NCBI GenBank assembly: GCA_963575645.1
Contig: OY754464.1
Span: 29,155,501 to 29,219,500 of the forward strand
Length of the DNA: 64,000 bases
Source: Xanthostigma xanthostigma
Lineage: Eukaryota; Arthropoda; Insecta; Raphidioptera; Raphidiidae
Direction of reading: 5' to 3'
Positions within the stretch are counted from its first letter, which is position 1, and each line of letters starts with the position of its first letter. This document shows, one piece after another, positions 34,140 through 45,985 of the stretch. The notes under the pieces were generated by a model, which searched no databases, had not been told where the DNA came from, and saw nothing but the letters and a program-made list of their open reading frames with translations. A program made the position numbers and the translations under genes.

Positions 34140-36895
34140 TTTGGCATTTTTATGTTTTTTTTAGGTCATTCGATTGTGCTCACATTGTGTAACATTGTGC
34201 TGCTGAGTTTTTCAATTTTTCTCAATTGCAAAGTCGATAAATTTAAAAACAAACCCGGGGGCGGACCTAAACAATAGCCCCCGGCAAACTGTTGATATGA
34301 GATAATTTTTTTCTAACGTAATACATTGTGCTCGCATCGTGTAACATTGTGCTGCTGAGTTTTTCAATTTTTCTCAATTGCAAAGTCGATAAATTTAAAA
34401 ACAAACCTGGGGGCGGGCCTAAACAATAGCCCCCGGGAAACTGTTGATAATTGATAATTTTTTTCTAGCGTAACCCATTGTGCTCGCAATGTGTAACATT
34501 GTGCTGCTGAGTTTTTCAATTTTTCTCAACTGCAAAGTACATAAATTTAAAAACAAACCCGGGGGCGGACCTAAACAATAGCCCCCGGGAAACTGTTGAT
34601 ATGAGATAATTTTTTTCTAACGTAATACATTGCGCTCGCATTTTGTAACATTGTGCTGCTGAGTTTTTCAATTTTTCTCAATTGCAAAGCTGATAAATTC
34701 AAAAACAAACCCGGGGGCGGACCTAAACAATAGCCCCCGGGAAACTGTTGATAATTAATAATTTTTTTCTAGCACAATCCATTGTGCTCGCAATGTGTAA
34801 CATTGTGCTGCTGAGTTTTTCAATTTTTCTCAATTGCAAAGTCGATAAATTCAAAAACAAACCTGGGGCGGACCTAAACAATAGCCCCCGGGAAACTGTT
34901 GATATGAGATAATTTTTTTCTAACGTAATACATTGTGCTCGCATTTTGTAACATTGTGCTGCTGAGTTTTTCAATTTTTCTCAATTGCAAAGTTGATAAA
35001 TTCAAAAACAAACCCGGGGGCGGACCTAAACAATAGCCCCCGGGAAACTGTTGATATGAGATAATTTTTTTCTAACGTAATACATTGTGCTCGCATCGTG
35101 CAACATTGTGCTGCTGAGTTTTTCAATTTTTCTCAATTGCAAAGTCGATAAATTCAAAAACAAACCTGGGGGCGGACCTAAACAATAGCCCCCGGGAAAC
35201 TGTTGATAATTGATAATTTTTTTCTAGCGTAATCCATTGTGCTCGCAATGTGTAACATTGTGCTGCTGAGTTTTTTAATTTTGCTCAACTGCAAAGTACA
35301 TAAATTTAAAAACAAGCCCGGGGGCGGACCTAAACTATAGCCCCCGGGAAACTGTTGATAGGAGATAATTTTTTTCTAACGTAATACATTGTGCTCGCAT
35401 TTTGTAACATTGTGCTGCTGAGTTTTTCAATTTTTCTCAATTGCAAAGTTGATAAATTCAAAAACAAACCCGGGGGCGGACCTAAACAATAGCCCCCGGG
35501 AAACTGTTGATATGAGATAATTTTTTTCTAACGTAAAACATTGTCCTCGCATCGTGCAACATTGTGCTGCTGAGTTTTTCAATTTTTCTCAATTGCAAAG
35601 TTAATAAATTCAAAAACAAACCCGGGGGCGGACCTAAACAATAGCCCCCGGGAAACTGTTGATATGAGATAATTTTTTTCTAACGTAAAACATTGTGCTC
35701 GCATCGTGCAACATTGTGCTGCTGAGTTTTTCAATTTTTCTCAATTGCAAAGTCGATAAATTCAAAAACAAACCTGGGGGCGGACCTAAACAATAGCCCC
35801 CGGGAAACTGTTGATAATTGATAATATTTTTCTAGCGTAATCCATTGTGCTCGCAATGTGTAACATTGTGCTGCAAGAGTTTTTCAATTTTGCTCAACTG
35901 AAAAGTACATAAATTTAAAAACAATCCCGGAGGCGGACCTAATTATCAGCCCCCGGGAAACTGTTGATATTTGATAAATTTTTTCTAGCGTAATCCATTG
36001 TGCTCGCATTGTGTACCATTGTGCTGCTAAGTTTTTCAATTTGCTCAAATGCAAAGTACATAAATTTAAAAACAAACCCGGGGGCGGACCTAAACAATAG
36101 CCCCAGGGAAACTGTTGATATTAGATAATTTTTTTCTAACGTAATACATTGTGCTCGCATCGTGCAACATTGTGCTGCTGAGTTTTTCAATTTTTCTCAA
36201 TTGCAAAGTCGATAAATTGAAAAACAAACCTGGGGGCGGACCTAAACAATAGCCCCCGGGAAACTGTTGATAATTAATAATTTTTTACTAGCGTAATCCA
36301 TTGTGCTCGAATTGTGTACCATTGTGCTGCTAAGTTTTTCAATTTTGCTCAACTGCAAAGTACATAAATTTAAAAACAAACCCGGGGGCGGACCTAAACA
36401 AGAGCCCCTGGGAAACTGTTGATAATTGATAATTTTTTCTAGCGTAATCCATTGTGCTCGCAATGTGTAACATTGTGCTGCTGAGTTTTTCAATTTTGCT
36501 CAACTGCAAATTACATAAATTTAAAAATAAACCCGGGGGCGGACCTAAACAATAGCCCCCGGGAAACTGTTAATATGAGATAATTTTTTTCTAACGTAAT
36601 ACATTGGGTTCGCATTTTGTAACATTATGCTGCTGAGTTTTTCAAATTTTCTCAATTGAAAAGTCGATAAATTCAAAAACAAACCTGGGGGCGGACCTAA
36701 ACCATAGCCCCCGGGAAACTGTTGATAATTGATAATTTTTTTCTAGCGTAATCCATTGTGCTCGCAATGTGTAACATTGTGCTGCTGAGTTTTACAATTT
36801 TGCTCAACTGCAAAGTGCAAAAATTTAAAAACAAGCCCGGGGGCGGACATAGTCTATAGCCCCCGGGAAACTGTTGATATTTGATAATTTTTTTC
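34140..36895 (+). repeat. 152-bp tandem array, left arm (~18 units)
   Basis: The period is 152 bp: the ACAATAGCC block starts at 34271, 34423, 34575 and 34727. Each unit contains CCCGGGGGC, a 14-base loop and GCCCCCGGG, which can pair as a hairpin. This is followed by AAACTGTTGATA, a T-run, AACGTAATACATTGTGCTCG and ACATTGTGCTGCTGAG. Two subtypes are mixed: one with GATATGAGATAA and CTAACGTAATAC, the other with GATAATTGATAA and CTAGCGTAATCC. Open frames of 60-83 codons through the array are by-products of the repeat. Confidence 0.95.
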
Positions 36896-37040
36896 TTCGT
36901 AAGTCGATGTTAGTAAATATAATGACGTCTTATAAATTGTGCCTTTCTATGTCGAAATTTTTATTAAGTCGAAAACTCATATTAACTGAAACTTTTTAGC
37001 ATTTCCCTTGAAATTCGAGTTATCGAGATTTCACTATATT
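36896..37040 (-). mobile_element. Pogo-like terminal sequence, left arm
   Basis: Read in reverse, ATATAGTGAAATCTCGATAA followed by CTCGAATTTCAAGGGAAATG and GTTTTCGACTTAATAA resembles pogo/Tigger ends. The same sequence occurs in the right arm at about 38626-38800. No transposase of that type is present, so it is a nested fragment duplicated with the arm. Confidence 0.4.
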
Positions 37041-37447
37041 TGGAAACGAAAATATGTTTTTGTAATTAAGAAAATTCTACCAAAACAGTGCAATAACTGT
37101 CATCATTAGACATCGGACATTTATTAGTCTAGACATCGGACTTTTATTGCAAAAACGCTTAAAGTCAGGACCGGTCTCTAATTATACAAAAAAAAATCTT
37201 AAAAAACATCATGAGAACTTAATGTGACAGGTAGAAACGTGTTCTTTTATTAAATTATTAGTCTAACATAACATTTTTTATCAATCTAGATTCTAGATAA
37301 TTAAATAACAGAAAAAACCCGAAAGAACAATATTTTTTTCTTTAAAATCGAACCACCGTTTGATGATAGCAAATCATTCGTTTCGCTTGAACGCTTTGAA
37401 GGTATTTACCGAATAATGTTCAAACAACCAATCACAGAGGAGTATGC

Positions 37448-37450
<3 letters not shown>

Positions 37451-37482
<32 letters not shown>
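37451..37482 (+). repeat. (GT)16 microsatellite
   Basis: About 16 GT units. The mirrored site at about 38205-38217 has only 6-7 AC units, so the arms have diverged here by slippage. Confidence 0.9.
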
Positions 37483-37486
<4 letters not shown>

Positions 37487-37581
37487 AGTTCTCAGACACA
37501 TAAAAACAGAAGTACCAAAACATTGATTTGCGAAATTTTCTTCTTAGTACATATAGGTATTATGTATTATTAAAATTTTTT

Positions 37582-38180
37582 CTATGTTTGAATTAATAGT
37601 CTATATCTCCTTTCACTTAAAATTAGTTTATAAATTGAGAACGACCGTTCAACATCTACCGATGTTACCGGAGAATTTTTATAAAAATAAAATAAATTAT
37701 ATGGAATGTTCGGTACATTTTCTATGCCACCATTAAAAATATTACTAATTTTAGATATTATTTCATATCCAGGATTGTTTAGTAACACACTATTAAGTTT
37801 TGAGTTTATATTTTTCCCGATTATTCAAATCTGAAAATCGTTTTTTTGTTTCTTCAATTAACATAAGTGAATCGTGAAGAGGTAAATCCGATTTTTCTAA
37901 TTGTTTGATTGTTGATAGCAGAATAGCATAATGCTCTTTAATTAACAGAAAATCGTTCTTAATTTCACTGTTTTTTAATACAGCTTGCGCTTTTGTTATT
38001 GATTGAGATTCTGTTGGATCCAATAGTAAAATCACGTTTTTTATATACCTTCAAAATGGTCGGCATAAAATATGGCCGCATTTAGCCAATTGCCCCACCT
38101 TGTAATAACAGGTTCTGGTGGTAGGAAATATTGGGCAGGCAATTTTGATATATTTTCACCCTTGAAGGAGCTTTTAAAAA
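37582..38180 (-). pseudogene. hAT transposase, C-terminal fragment
   Basis: On the minus strand, starting near 38170: a hAT-type block PPEPVITRWGNWLNAA (FYADHF follows), then LDPTESQSITKAQAVLKN, then NNPGYEIISKISNIF and the dimerisation motif SVDVERSFSIYKLILSERR near the C-terminus. The series is typical of a hAT subgroup with a C-terminal dimerisation domain. It is broken: stops follow HFEGI, and a frameshift lies near 37790 between the two main open segments (37793-38035 and 37582-37788). The N-terminal zinc finger and most of the catalytic domain are absent. It fills nearly all of the unique centre of the palindrome. Confidence 0.85.
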
Positions 38181-38625
38181 TATTTTTTTTCTATTTGAAC
38201 TATTTACACACACACACATAAAGCATAATGCTCTGTGATTGGTTGTTTGAACATTATTCGGTAAATACCTTCAAAGCGTTCAAGCGAAACGAATGATCTG
38301 CTATCATCAAACGGTGGTTCGATTTTAAAGAAAAAAATATTATTCTTTCGGGTTTTTTTTCTGTTATTTAATTATCTAGATTGATAAAAAATGTTATGTT
38401 AGACTAATAATTTAATAAAAGAACACGTTTCTACCTGTCACATTAAGTTCTCATGATGTTTTTTAAGATTTTTTTTTGTATAATAAGAGACCGGTCCTGA
38501 CTTTTAGCGTTTTTGTAATAAAAGTCCGATGTCTAGACTAATAAATGTCCGATGTCTAATGATGACAGTAATATTGCACTGTTTTGGTAGAATTTTCTTA
38601 ATTACAAAAACATATTTTTGTTTCC

Positions 38626-38800
38626 AAATATAGTAAAATCTCGATAACTCAAAGTTCAAGGGAAATGCTAAAAAGTTTCAGTTAATATGAGTTTTCGACT
38701 TAACAAGAATCTACAGATTTAATTACTAAAAATTTCGACATAGAAAGGCACAATTTATAAGACGTCATTATATTTACTAACATTGACTTACAAAGAAAAA
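38626..38800 (+). mobile_element. Pogo-like terminal sequence, right arm
   Basis: Mirror of the left-arm segment: ATATAGTAAAATCTCGATAA, CTCAAAGTTCAAGGGAAATG and GTTTTCGACTTAACAAGAAT. It is slightly diverged from the left copy. Confidence 0.4.
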
Positions 38801-38809
38801 AATTATCAA

Positions 38810-41800
38810 ATATCAACAGTTTCCCGGGGGCTATAGATTATGTCCGCCCCCGGGCTTGTTTTTAAATTTTTGCACTTTGCAGTTGAGCAAAATTGAACAA
38901 CTCAGCAGCACAATGTTACACATTGCGAGCACAATGGATTACGCTAGAAAAAAAATATCAATTATCAACAGTTTCTCGGGGGCTATTGTTTAGGTCTGCC
39001 CCCGGGCTTGTTTTAAAATTTATGTACTTTGCCGTTGAGCAAAATTTAAAAACTAAGCAGCACAATGCTACACAATGCGAGTACAATGGATTACGCTAGA
39101 AAAAAATATTAATTATTAACAGTTTCCCGGGGGCTATTGTTTACGTCCGCCCCCGAGTTTGTTTTTAAGTTTATTGACTTTGCAATTGAGAAAAATTAAA
39201 AAACTCAGCAGCACGATGTTACACAATGCGAGCACAATGGATTACGCTAGAAAAAAATTATCAATTATCAACAGTTTCCCGGGGGCTATTGTTTAGGTCC
39301 GCCCCCGGGCTTGTTTTTAAATTTATGTACTTTGCAGTTGAGCAAAATTTAAAAACTCAGCAGCACAATGCTACACAATGCAAGTACAATGGATTTCGCT
39401 AGAAAAAAATTATCAATTATCAACAGTTCTCCGAGGGGTTTTGGTTAGGTCCGCCCCCGAGTTTGTTTTTAAATTTATCGACTTTGCAATAGAGAAAAAT
39501 TGAAAAACTCAGCAGAACGATGTTACACAATGCGAGCACAATGGATTACGCTAGAAAAAAATTATCAATTATCAACAGTTTCCCGGGGGCTATTGTTTTG
39601 GTCCGCCCCCAGGTTTGTTTCTGAATTTATCGACTTTGCAATTGAGAAAAATTGAAAAACTCAGCAGCACGATGTTGCACGATGCGAGCACAATGAATTA
39701 CGCTAGAAAAAAATTATCTAATATCAACAGTTTCCCGGGGGCTATTGTTTAGGTCCGCCCCCGGGTTTGTTTTTAAATTTATGTACTTTGCATTTGAGCA
39801 AAATTGAAAAACTTAGCAGCACAATGGTACACAATGCGAGCACAATGGATTACGCTAGAAAAAATTTCTCAAATATCAACAGTTTCCCGGGGGCTGATAA
39901 TTAGGTCCGCCTCCGGGATTGTTTTTAAATTTATCGACTTTGCAATTGAGAAAAATTGAAAAACTCAGCAGCACAATGTTACACGATGCGAGCACAATGT
40001 ATTACGTTAGAAAAAAATTATATCATATCAACAGTTTCCCGGGGGTAATTGTTTAGGTCCGCCCCCGGGTTTGTTTTTAAATTTATGTACTTTGCAGTTG
40101 AGCAAAATTGAAAAACTCAGCAGCACAATGTTACACGATGCGAGCACAATGTATTACGTTAGAAAAAAATTATCAATTATCAACAGTTTCCCGGGGGCTA
40201 TTGTTTAGGTCCGCCCCCTAGGTTTGTTTTTGAATTTATCGACTTTGCAATTTAGAAAAATTGAAAAACTCAGCAGCACAATGTTACACATTGCGAGCAC
40301 AATGGATTCCGCTAGAAAAAAATTATCAATTATCAACAGTTTCCCGGGGGCTATTGTTTAGGTCCGCCCCCAGGTTTGTTTTTGAATTTATCGACTTTGC
40401 AATTGAGAAAAATTGAAAAACTCAGCAGCACAATGTAACACATTGCGAGCACAATGGTTTACGCTAGAAAAAAATTATCAATTATCAACAGTTTCCCGGA
40501 GGCTATTGTTTAGGTCCGCCCCCTGGTTTGTTTTTCAATTTATCGACTTTGCAATTGAGAAAATTTGAAAAACTCAGCAGCACAATGTTACACGATGCGA
40601 GCACAATGTATTACGTTAGAAAAAATTTTTCTCATATCAACAGTTTCCCGGGGGCTATTGTTTAGGTCCGCCCCCAGGTTTGTTTTTGAATTTATCGACT
40701 TTGCAATTGAGAAAAATTGAAAAACTCAGCAGCACAATGTTACACGATGCAAGCACAATGTATTACGTTAGAAAAAAATTATCTCATATCAACAGTTTCC
40801 CGGGGGCTATTGTTTAGGTCCGCCCCCGGGTTTGTTTTTGAATTTATCGACTTTGCAATTGAGAAAAATTGAAAAACTCATCAGCACAATGTTACACATT
40901 GCGAGCACAATGTATTACGTTAGAAAAAAATTATGTCATATCAACAGTTTCCCGGGGGCTATTGTTTAGGTCCGCCCCCAGGTTTGTTTTTGAATTTATC
41001 GACTTTGCAATTGAGAAAAATTGAAAAACTCAGCAGCACAATGTTACACGATGCGAGCACAATGTATTACGTTAGAAAAAAATTATCTCATATCAACAGT
41101 TTCCCGGGGGCTATTGTTTAGGTCCGCCCCCAGGTTTGTTTTTGAATTTATCGACTTTGCAATTGAGAAAAATTGAAAAACTCATCAGCACAATGTTACA
41201 CATTGCGAGCACAATGGATTCCGCTAGAAAAAAATTATCAATTATCAACAGTTTCCCGGGGGCTATTGTTTACGTCCGCCCCCAGGTTTGTTTTTGAATT
41301 TATCGACTTTGCAATTGAGAAAAAATGAAAAACTCAGCAGCACAATGTTACACGATGCGAGCACAATGTATTACGTTAGAAAAAAATTATCTCATATCAA
41401 CAGTTTCCCGGGGGCTATTGTTTAGGTCCGCCCCCAGGTTTGTTTTTGAATTTATCGACTTTGCAATTGAGAAAAATTGAAAAACTCAGCAGCACAATGT
41501 TACACATTGCGAGCACAATGGTTTACGCTAGAAAAAAATTATCAATTATCAACAGTTTCCCGGGGGCTATTGTTTAGGTCCGCCCCCAGGTTTGTTTTTG
41601 AATTTATCGACTTTGAAATTGAGAAAAATTGAAAAACTCAGCAGCACAATGTTACACGATGCGAGCACAATGTATTACGTTAGAAAAAAATTATCTCATA
41701 TCAACAGTTTCCCGGGGGCTATTGTTTAGGTCCGCCCCCAGGTTTGTTTTTGAATTTATCGACTTTGCAATTGAGAAAAATTGAAAAACTCAGCAGCACA

Positions 41801-43195
41801 ATGTTACACGATGCGAGCACAATGTATTACGTTAGAAAAAAATTATCTCATATCAACAGTTTCCCGGGGGCTATTGTTTAGGTCCGCCCCCAGGTTTGTT
41901 TTTGAATTTATCGACTTTGCAATTGAGAAAAATTGAAAAACTCAGCAGCACAATGTTACACGATGCGAGCACAATGGATTACGCTGGAAACAAATTATCA
42001 ATTATCAACAGTTTCCCGGGGGCTATTGTTTAGGTCCGCCCCCAGGTTTTTTTTTGAATTTATCGACTTTGCAATTGAGAAAAATTGAAAAACTCAGCAG
42101 CACAATGTTACACGATGCGAGCACAATGTATTACGTTAGAAAAAAATTATCTCATATCAACAGTTTCCCGGGGGCTATTGTTTAGGTCCGCCCCCATGTT
42201 TGTTTTTGAATTTATCGACTTTGCAATTGAGAAAAATTGAAAAACTCAGCAGCACAATGTTACACGATGCGAGCACAATGGATTACGCTGGAAAAAAATT
42301 ATCAATTATCAACAGTTTCCCGGGGGCTATTGTTTAGGTCCACCCCCAGGTTTGTTTTTGAATTTATCGACTTTGCAATTGAGAAAAATTGAAAAACTCA
42401 GCAGCACAATGTTACACATTGCGAGCACAATGTATTACGTTAGAAAAAAATTATGTCATATCAACAGTTTCCCGGGGGCTATTGTTTAGGTCCGCCCCCA
42501 TGTTTGTTTTTGAATTTATCGACTTTGCAATTGAGAAAAATTGAAAAACTCAGCAGCACAATGTTACACGATGCGAGCACAATGTATTACGTTAGAAAAA
42601 AATTATCTCATATTAACAGTTTCCCGGGGGCTATTGTTTAGGTCCGCCCCCAGGTTTGTTTTTGAATTTATCGACTTTGCAATTGAGAAAAATTGAAAAA
42701 CTCAGCAGCACAATGTTACACGATGCGAGCACAATGTATTACGTTAGAAAAAAATTATCTCATATCAACAGTTTCCCGGGGGCTATTGTTTAGGTCCGCC
42801 CCCAGGTTTGTTTTTGAATTTATCGACTTTGCAATTGAGAAAAATTGAAAAACTCAGCAGCACAATGTTACACGATGCGAGCACAATGTATTACGTTAGA
42901 AAAAAATTATCTCATATCAACAGTTTACCGGGGGCTATTGTTTAGGTCCGCCCCCGGGTTTGTTTTTAAATTTATCGACTTTGCAATTCAGAAAAATTGA
43001 AAAACTCAGCAGCACAATGTTACACGATGCGAGCACAATGTATTACGTTAGAAAAAAATTATCTCATGTCAACAGTTTACCGGGGGCTATTGTTTAGGTC
43101 CGCCCCTGGGTTTGTTTTTAAATTTATCGACTTTGCAATTGAGAAAAATTGAAAAACTCAGCAGCACAATGTTACACAATGTGAGCACAATCGAA
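38810..43195 (-). repeat. 152-bp tandem array, right arm (~29 units)
   Basis: The same unit as the left array, in reverse orientation (CTATTG block at 40807, 40959 and every 152 bp). There are about 29 units against 18 on the left, so copy number changed after the palindrome formed, or the arms were never equal. In the inner part (about 38830-40000) units are more diverged; from about 40600 to 43000 they are very similar, with the ATCTCATATCAAC subtype dominant. That gradient suggests recent homogenisation on the outer side. Confidence 0.95.
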
Positions 43196-43407
43196 TGACC
43201 TAAAAAAAACATAAAAAAGCCAAAATTTTCGGGGGCTGAGCGTCAACTTGGCCCCCGGATTTGTTTCTAATTTTAAACCAATTTGCAAATGAGCACAATT
43301 GAAATGAATTACAGCACAATGTAGCACAATGCGAGCACAATTGAATTATAAAAAAAAAAATTTTAAAAAAACAAGTCGGGGGCCAAGTTGACGTAGCTTT
43401 CAACATA

Positions 43408-44354
43408 ATGGTTTAAATTGGTATTTACTTTGCTGCGTCATGTGTGTTAAATGAGTGTGTAATTGTTTATATGAATGTAATTTTTCATTCCTCTGATATT
43501 ATAGAATAATGTAAAAATTATAAAATTATTGTTTTACAAGCATTATAATATAAAACGTATACATAAAACACAGAATAAATATAGCATTATAAAATATTGT
43601 TTGTTTAATTCTCTGTACAGCAAACATCATTCGTCTGAAGTATGCCGAGGTTTGCTTACATACAGTGTGTTACGTGCTTAAAGTTCTTCATTGAATTTGT
43701 CTGGACATGGTCTATAGTTGGTCGGATGATTTAATCTCTGCATTTCAAATCATTCAAATATATGTGCTTATTGTGTGTACGTGTGCGCGATAACTCTTAA
43801 TTTGAATGAAATTTGGTATACATAGCTCGATACCAGTCTAAAAAAGGAAACTAGAACACACGAGTGAAGTTGCCATTTCTCATCATGTAGGTAGCCATTT
43901 TCATCCGGCTTTCCGAGCTCCTGATTGGTTTCCTTTTCTATCGTGAAGTTACTTGCGATATCCAGGACAATTCAATCAATGTATATCTTACAAGAATATC
44001 TCGAGCAATAAGATCAATATTCTGGAAGTATATCTTTCAAGGATATATTTTTCGCGGCGCGCGAAGCCGCAAGCTTTAAAATGAACGCAATCGAACAGGA
44101 CCTTTAAAAAATGATGAAAATATCGTGAAATGTTGAGAATCAATATAAATAGTTGCAATATTTCCTGTCTCAAAATTTTAATACACTAGGGTTCATGTTT
44201 TTTTTTTTTTAATTAACAACAGTCAATTTTCCAAAATATATATCACGCTTCCGTACATATCAATATTATTTTAACTATAAAAAAGGTGACACCGTTTTCG
44301 AAAACCACGTGTGCAGTACTGTGTATAAAAAAATATTGATTAAGATTATTAAAA
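43408..44354. other. No gene; weak retroposon-like text
   Basis: Near 43790-43850, TTGAATGAAATTTGGTATAC and CATAGCTCGATACCAG resemble LINE 3' tails. Nothing else was recognised. Confidence 0.4.
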
Positions 44355-44582
44355 AAAATAAAATATAGTTTAAAAAAAACTAAAAAACACGCTTTATATC
44401 GAACTAAAAAGTAAAAAATAATTTTTTTAAAATAAGCTTAAAAAGCGTTGGGCGCTTTGTTCCACATTTTCGTACATCGAGCGCCCAACGCTTTTTAAGC
44501 TTATTTTAAAAAAATTATTTTTTACTTTTTAGTTCGATATAAAGCGTGTTTTTTAGTTTTTTTTAAACTATATTTTATTTTT
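44355..44582. repeat. Perfect palindrome, 102-bp arms
   Basis: The arms 44355-44456 and about 44480-44582 are reverse complements with no mismatch that I can find. The spacer is 23 bp. Landmarks are AACACGCTTTATATCGAACT and AAAAGCGTTGGGCGCT. Perfect identity means recent origin or frequent correction; single-stranded DNA or RNA from here would form a very stable hairpin. It may be a MITE, but terminal and target sites are not clear. Confidence 0.9.
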
Positions 44583-44595
44583 CACTTTTTAGTTT

Positions 44596-44894
44596 GAGGA
44601 TCTATAAAAGAATTTATTAATCCTGGGGGTCCTAATAAGGATAATGGGAAACTGTTATCAAATTATTGCATTGTCATCGGTCCTTGATACGTATGCAAAG
44701 TTTCAAATTAATCAGACTTCGGGAAATTGGTGAAAATAAAGCGTTTACTACAGAGGATCTATAAAAGAATTTATTAATCCTGGGGGTCCTAATAAGGATA
44801 ATGGGAAACTGTTATCAAATTATTGCATTGTCATCGGTCCTTGATACGTATGCAAAGTTTCAAATTAATCAGACTTCGGGAAATTGGTGAAAAT
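44596..44894 (+). repeat. 142-bp exact direct duplication
   Basis: GAGGATCTATAAAAGAATTT to the AAATTGGTGAAAAT end is present twice (from 44596 and from 44753), apparently without differences, with a 15-bp linker that includes AAAGCGTTTAC. The sequence has LINE-tail-like text (CAAAGTTTCAAATTAATCAG). It lies immediately after the perfect palindrome. Confidence 0.9.
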
Positions 44895-44918
44895 TATGCT
44901 CAAAGATTCCGTTACATG

Positions 44919-44957
44919 CATACATACATACATAATACATACATACATACATACATA
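44919..44957 (+). repeat. (CATA)n microsatellite
   Basis: Imperfect CATA tetranucleotide repeat following the direct duplication, as often found at the 3' end of insect retroposons. Confidence 0.85.
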
Positions 44958-45089
44958 GTTAGTTACAACCCAAACTAATATAAAGCGTTTAAAAATGTTA
45001 CAAGAATACATTTACAAAATATATAAATATAAAAAAACACTAGTTCTAAAACAATATATTCAAACATTTCTTACTTATTTAATATTTTC

Positions 45090-45336
45090 CCAGACTCGTC
45101 ATTTCAGTACTGTTAAAACTTTATCAGTAAAGGTACAATATTTAGTTAAAAACGTATGCTAACTTGCTAGCTGAAAGCGTAGACTTTTAAGAGATAACAC
45201 GTGTTTTATGTACCTTTAGAACCTGTTATCTCTAAAAGGCCCACACTTTCAAGCTAGCAAATTGGCATACGTTTTTAACTAAATATTGTACATTTACTGA
45301 TAAAATCTTAGCAGTTTTGAAATGATGTAGGTCTGG
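45090..45336. mobile_element. MITE, ~100-bp inverted arms
   Basis: The ends CAGACTCGTCATTTCAG and, reversed, CAGACCTACATCATTTCA lead into mirrored blocks GTACAATATTTAGTTAAAAA and TTGCTAGCTTGAAAG-like sequence. The arms meet near AGAGATAACACG. No ORF and no clear target duplication. Confidence 0.7.
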
Positions 45337-45985
45337 CGGATCTAGGATCTTGGTCTAATACCGACAAAGGCAAAAATAGTTCTTTTGTACTAGTGAATTG
45401 AACTTAAAAAGTATGCATTACTTTTAATGTACATGCGAACGAGAGAGGGACAGTAAGTGAGTGGGAGAGAGAGTTGATTTAATGAACGCACTCTCTCTTT
45501 TATCGCGCAGTCAGTATAAATTGTTGAAAAAAGTCAAACAAGACCACTGCAAAATACAGAACTATCAAATATCGGGCCTTAAGGTACACACGTTATAAAA
45601 TATTCATATATGTATGCACTCACACACGCGCATGCGTAATTCGTGTGTGTATGTGTGTACACACCTACACATAATATGTAGTATATATTTATATTCTTTA
45701 AAACATAATAAAACCATTAATATTAACTACCAAAATATACCTATGTTCCGTCTACAATGATTTAACTTGATATTTCAACTAGGCGATAGATTTAGTGTTA
45801 TCAGCACTTAATTCAGAAAACGAGGTTATAAAGTATAGCTGCACTAACGATCTTTTTTTTACACTTCCATATACGGAGCATATGGGAAGTTTTTGTGATC
45901 GTGCACAATCTCAACTTTGAGTTTTTGGTGAATATTTGCTTTTTCAAGTAATTCTTGAAACCAAAAATGCGGCCTGTGATATGGG
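45337..45985. other. No gene; GT/CA patches
   Basis: TG/CA-rich microsatellite near 45620-45665. Nothing recognised as coding. Confidence 0.5.

Larger units (their letters stand above)
33966..43398. mobile_element. Giant foldback-type palindromic element, 9.4 kb
   Basis: A single palindrome runs from 33966 to 43398. The ends are GGCTACGTCAACTTGGCCCC and, reversed, AGCTACGTCAACTTGGCCCC. The flanks share TTCAACATA (33957-33965 and 43399-43407); the first 8 bases of that repeat also fit the hAT preference nTnnnnAn, so the duplication is 8 or 9 bp. From outside to inside each arm has a diverged end segment, a 152-bp tandem array, pogo-like sequence, shared single-copy sequence of about 450 bp, and a GT microsatellite. 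The arms face each other around a centre of about 705 bp (37492-38196) with a broken hAT transposase. The single-copy parts of the arms look about 97% identical. The layout recalls Foldback elements of Drosophila, whose inverted ends are made of tandem repeats, but the unit and centre are different. Confidence 0.75.

Noticed and set aside
37140-38501. CAGGACCGGTCTCT at 37166 and its mirror at 38500 as ends of an inner hAT element
   Set aside because: The flanking sequence is also mirrored rather than directly repeated, so there is no evidence for a separate insertion boundary.
34723-42641. Repeated 60-83 codon open frames (for example 36242-36493 and 42453-42641)
   Set aside because: They are the same out-of-phase frame through successive 152-bp units; 152 is not a multiple of 3 and no start or motif is conserved for function.
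34140-43195. CRISPR-like regular repeats
   Set aside because: The 152-bp units are contiguous with no variable spacers, and the surroundings are eukaryotic transposons.
34140-43195. Centromeric or telomeric satellite
   Set aside because: The arrays are short, oppositely oriented, bounded by matching ends and flanked by a direct repeat, which fits a mobile element better.
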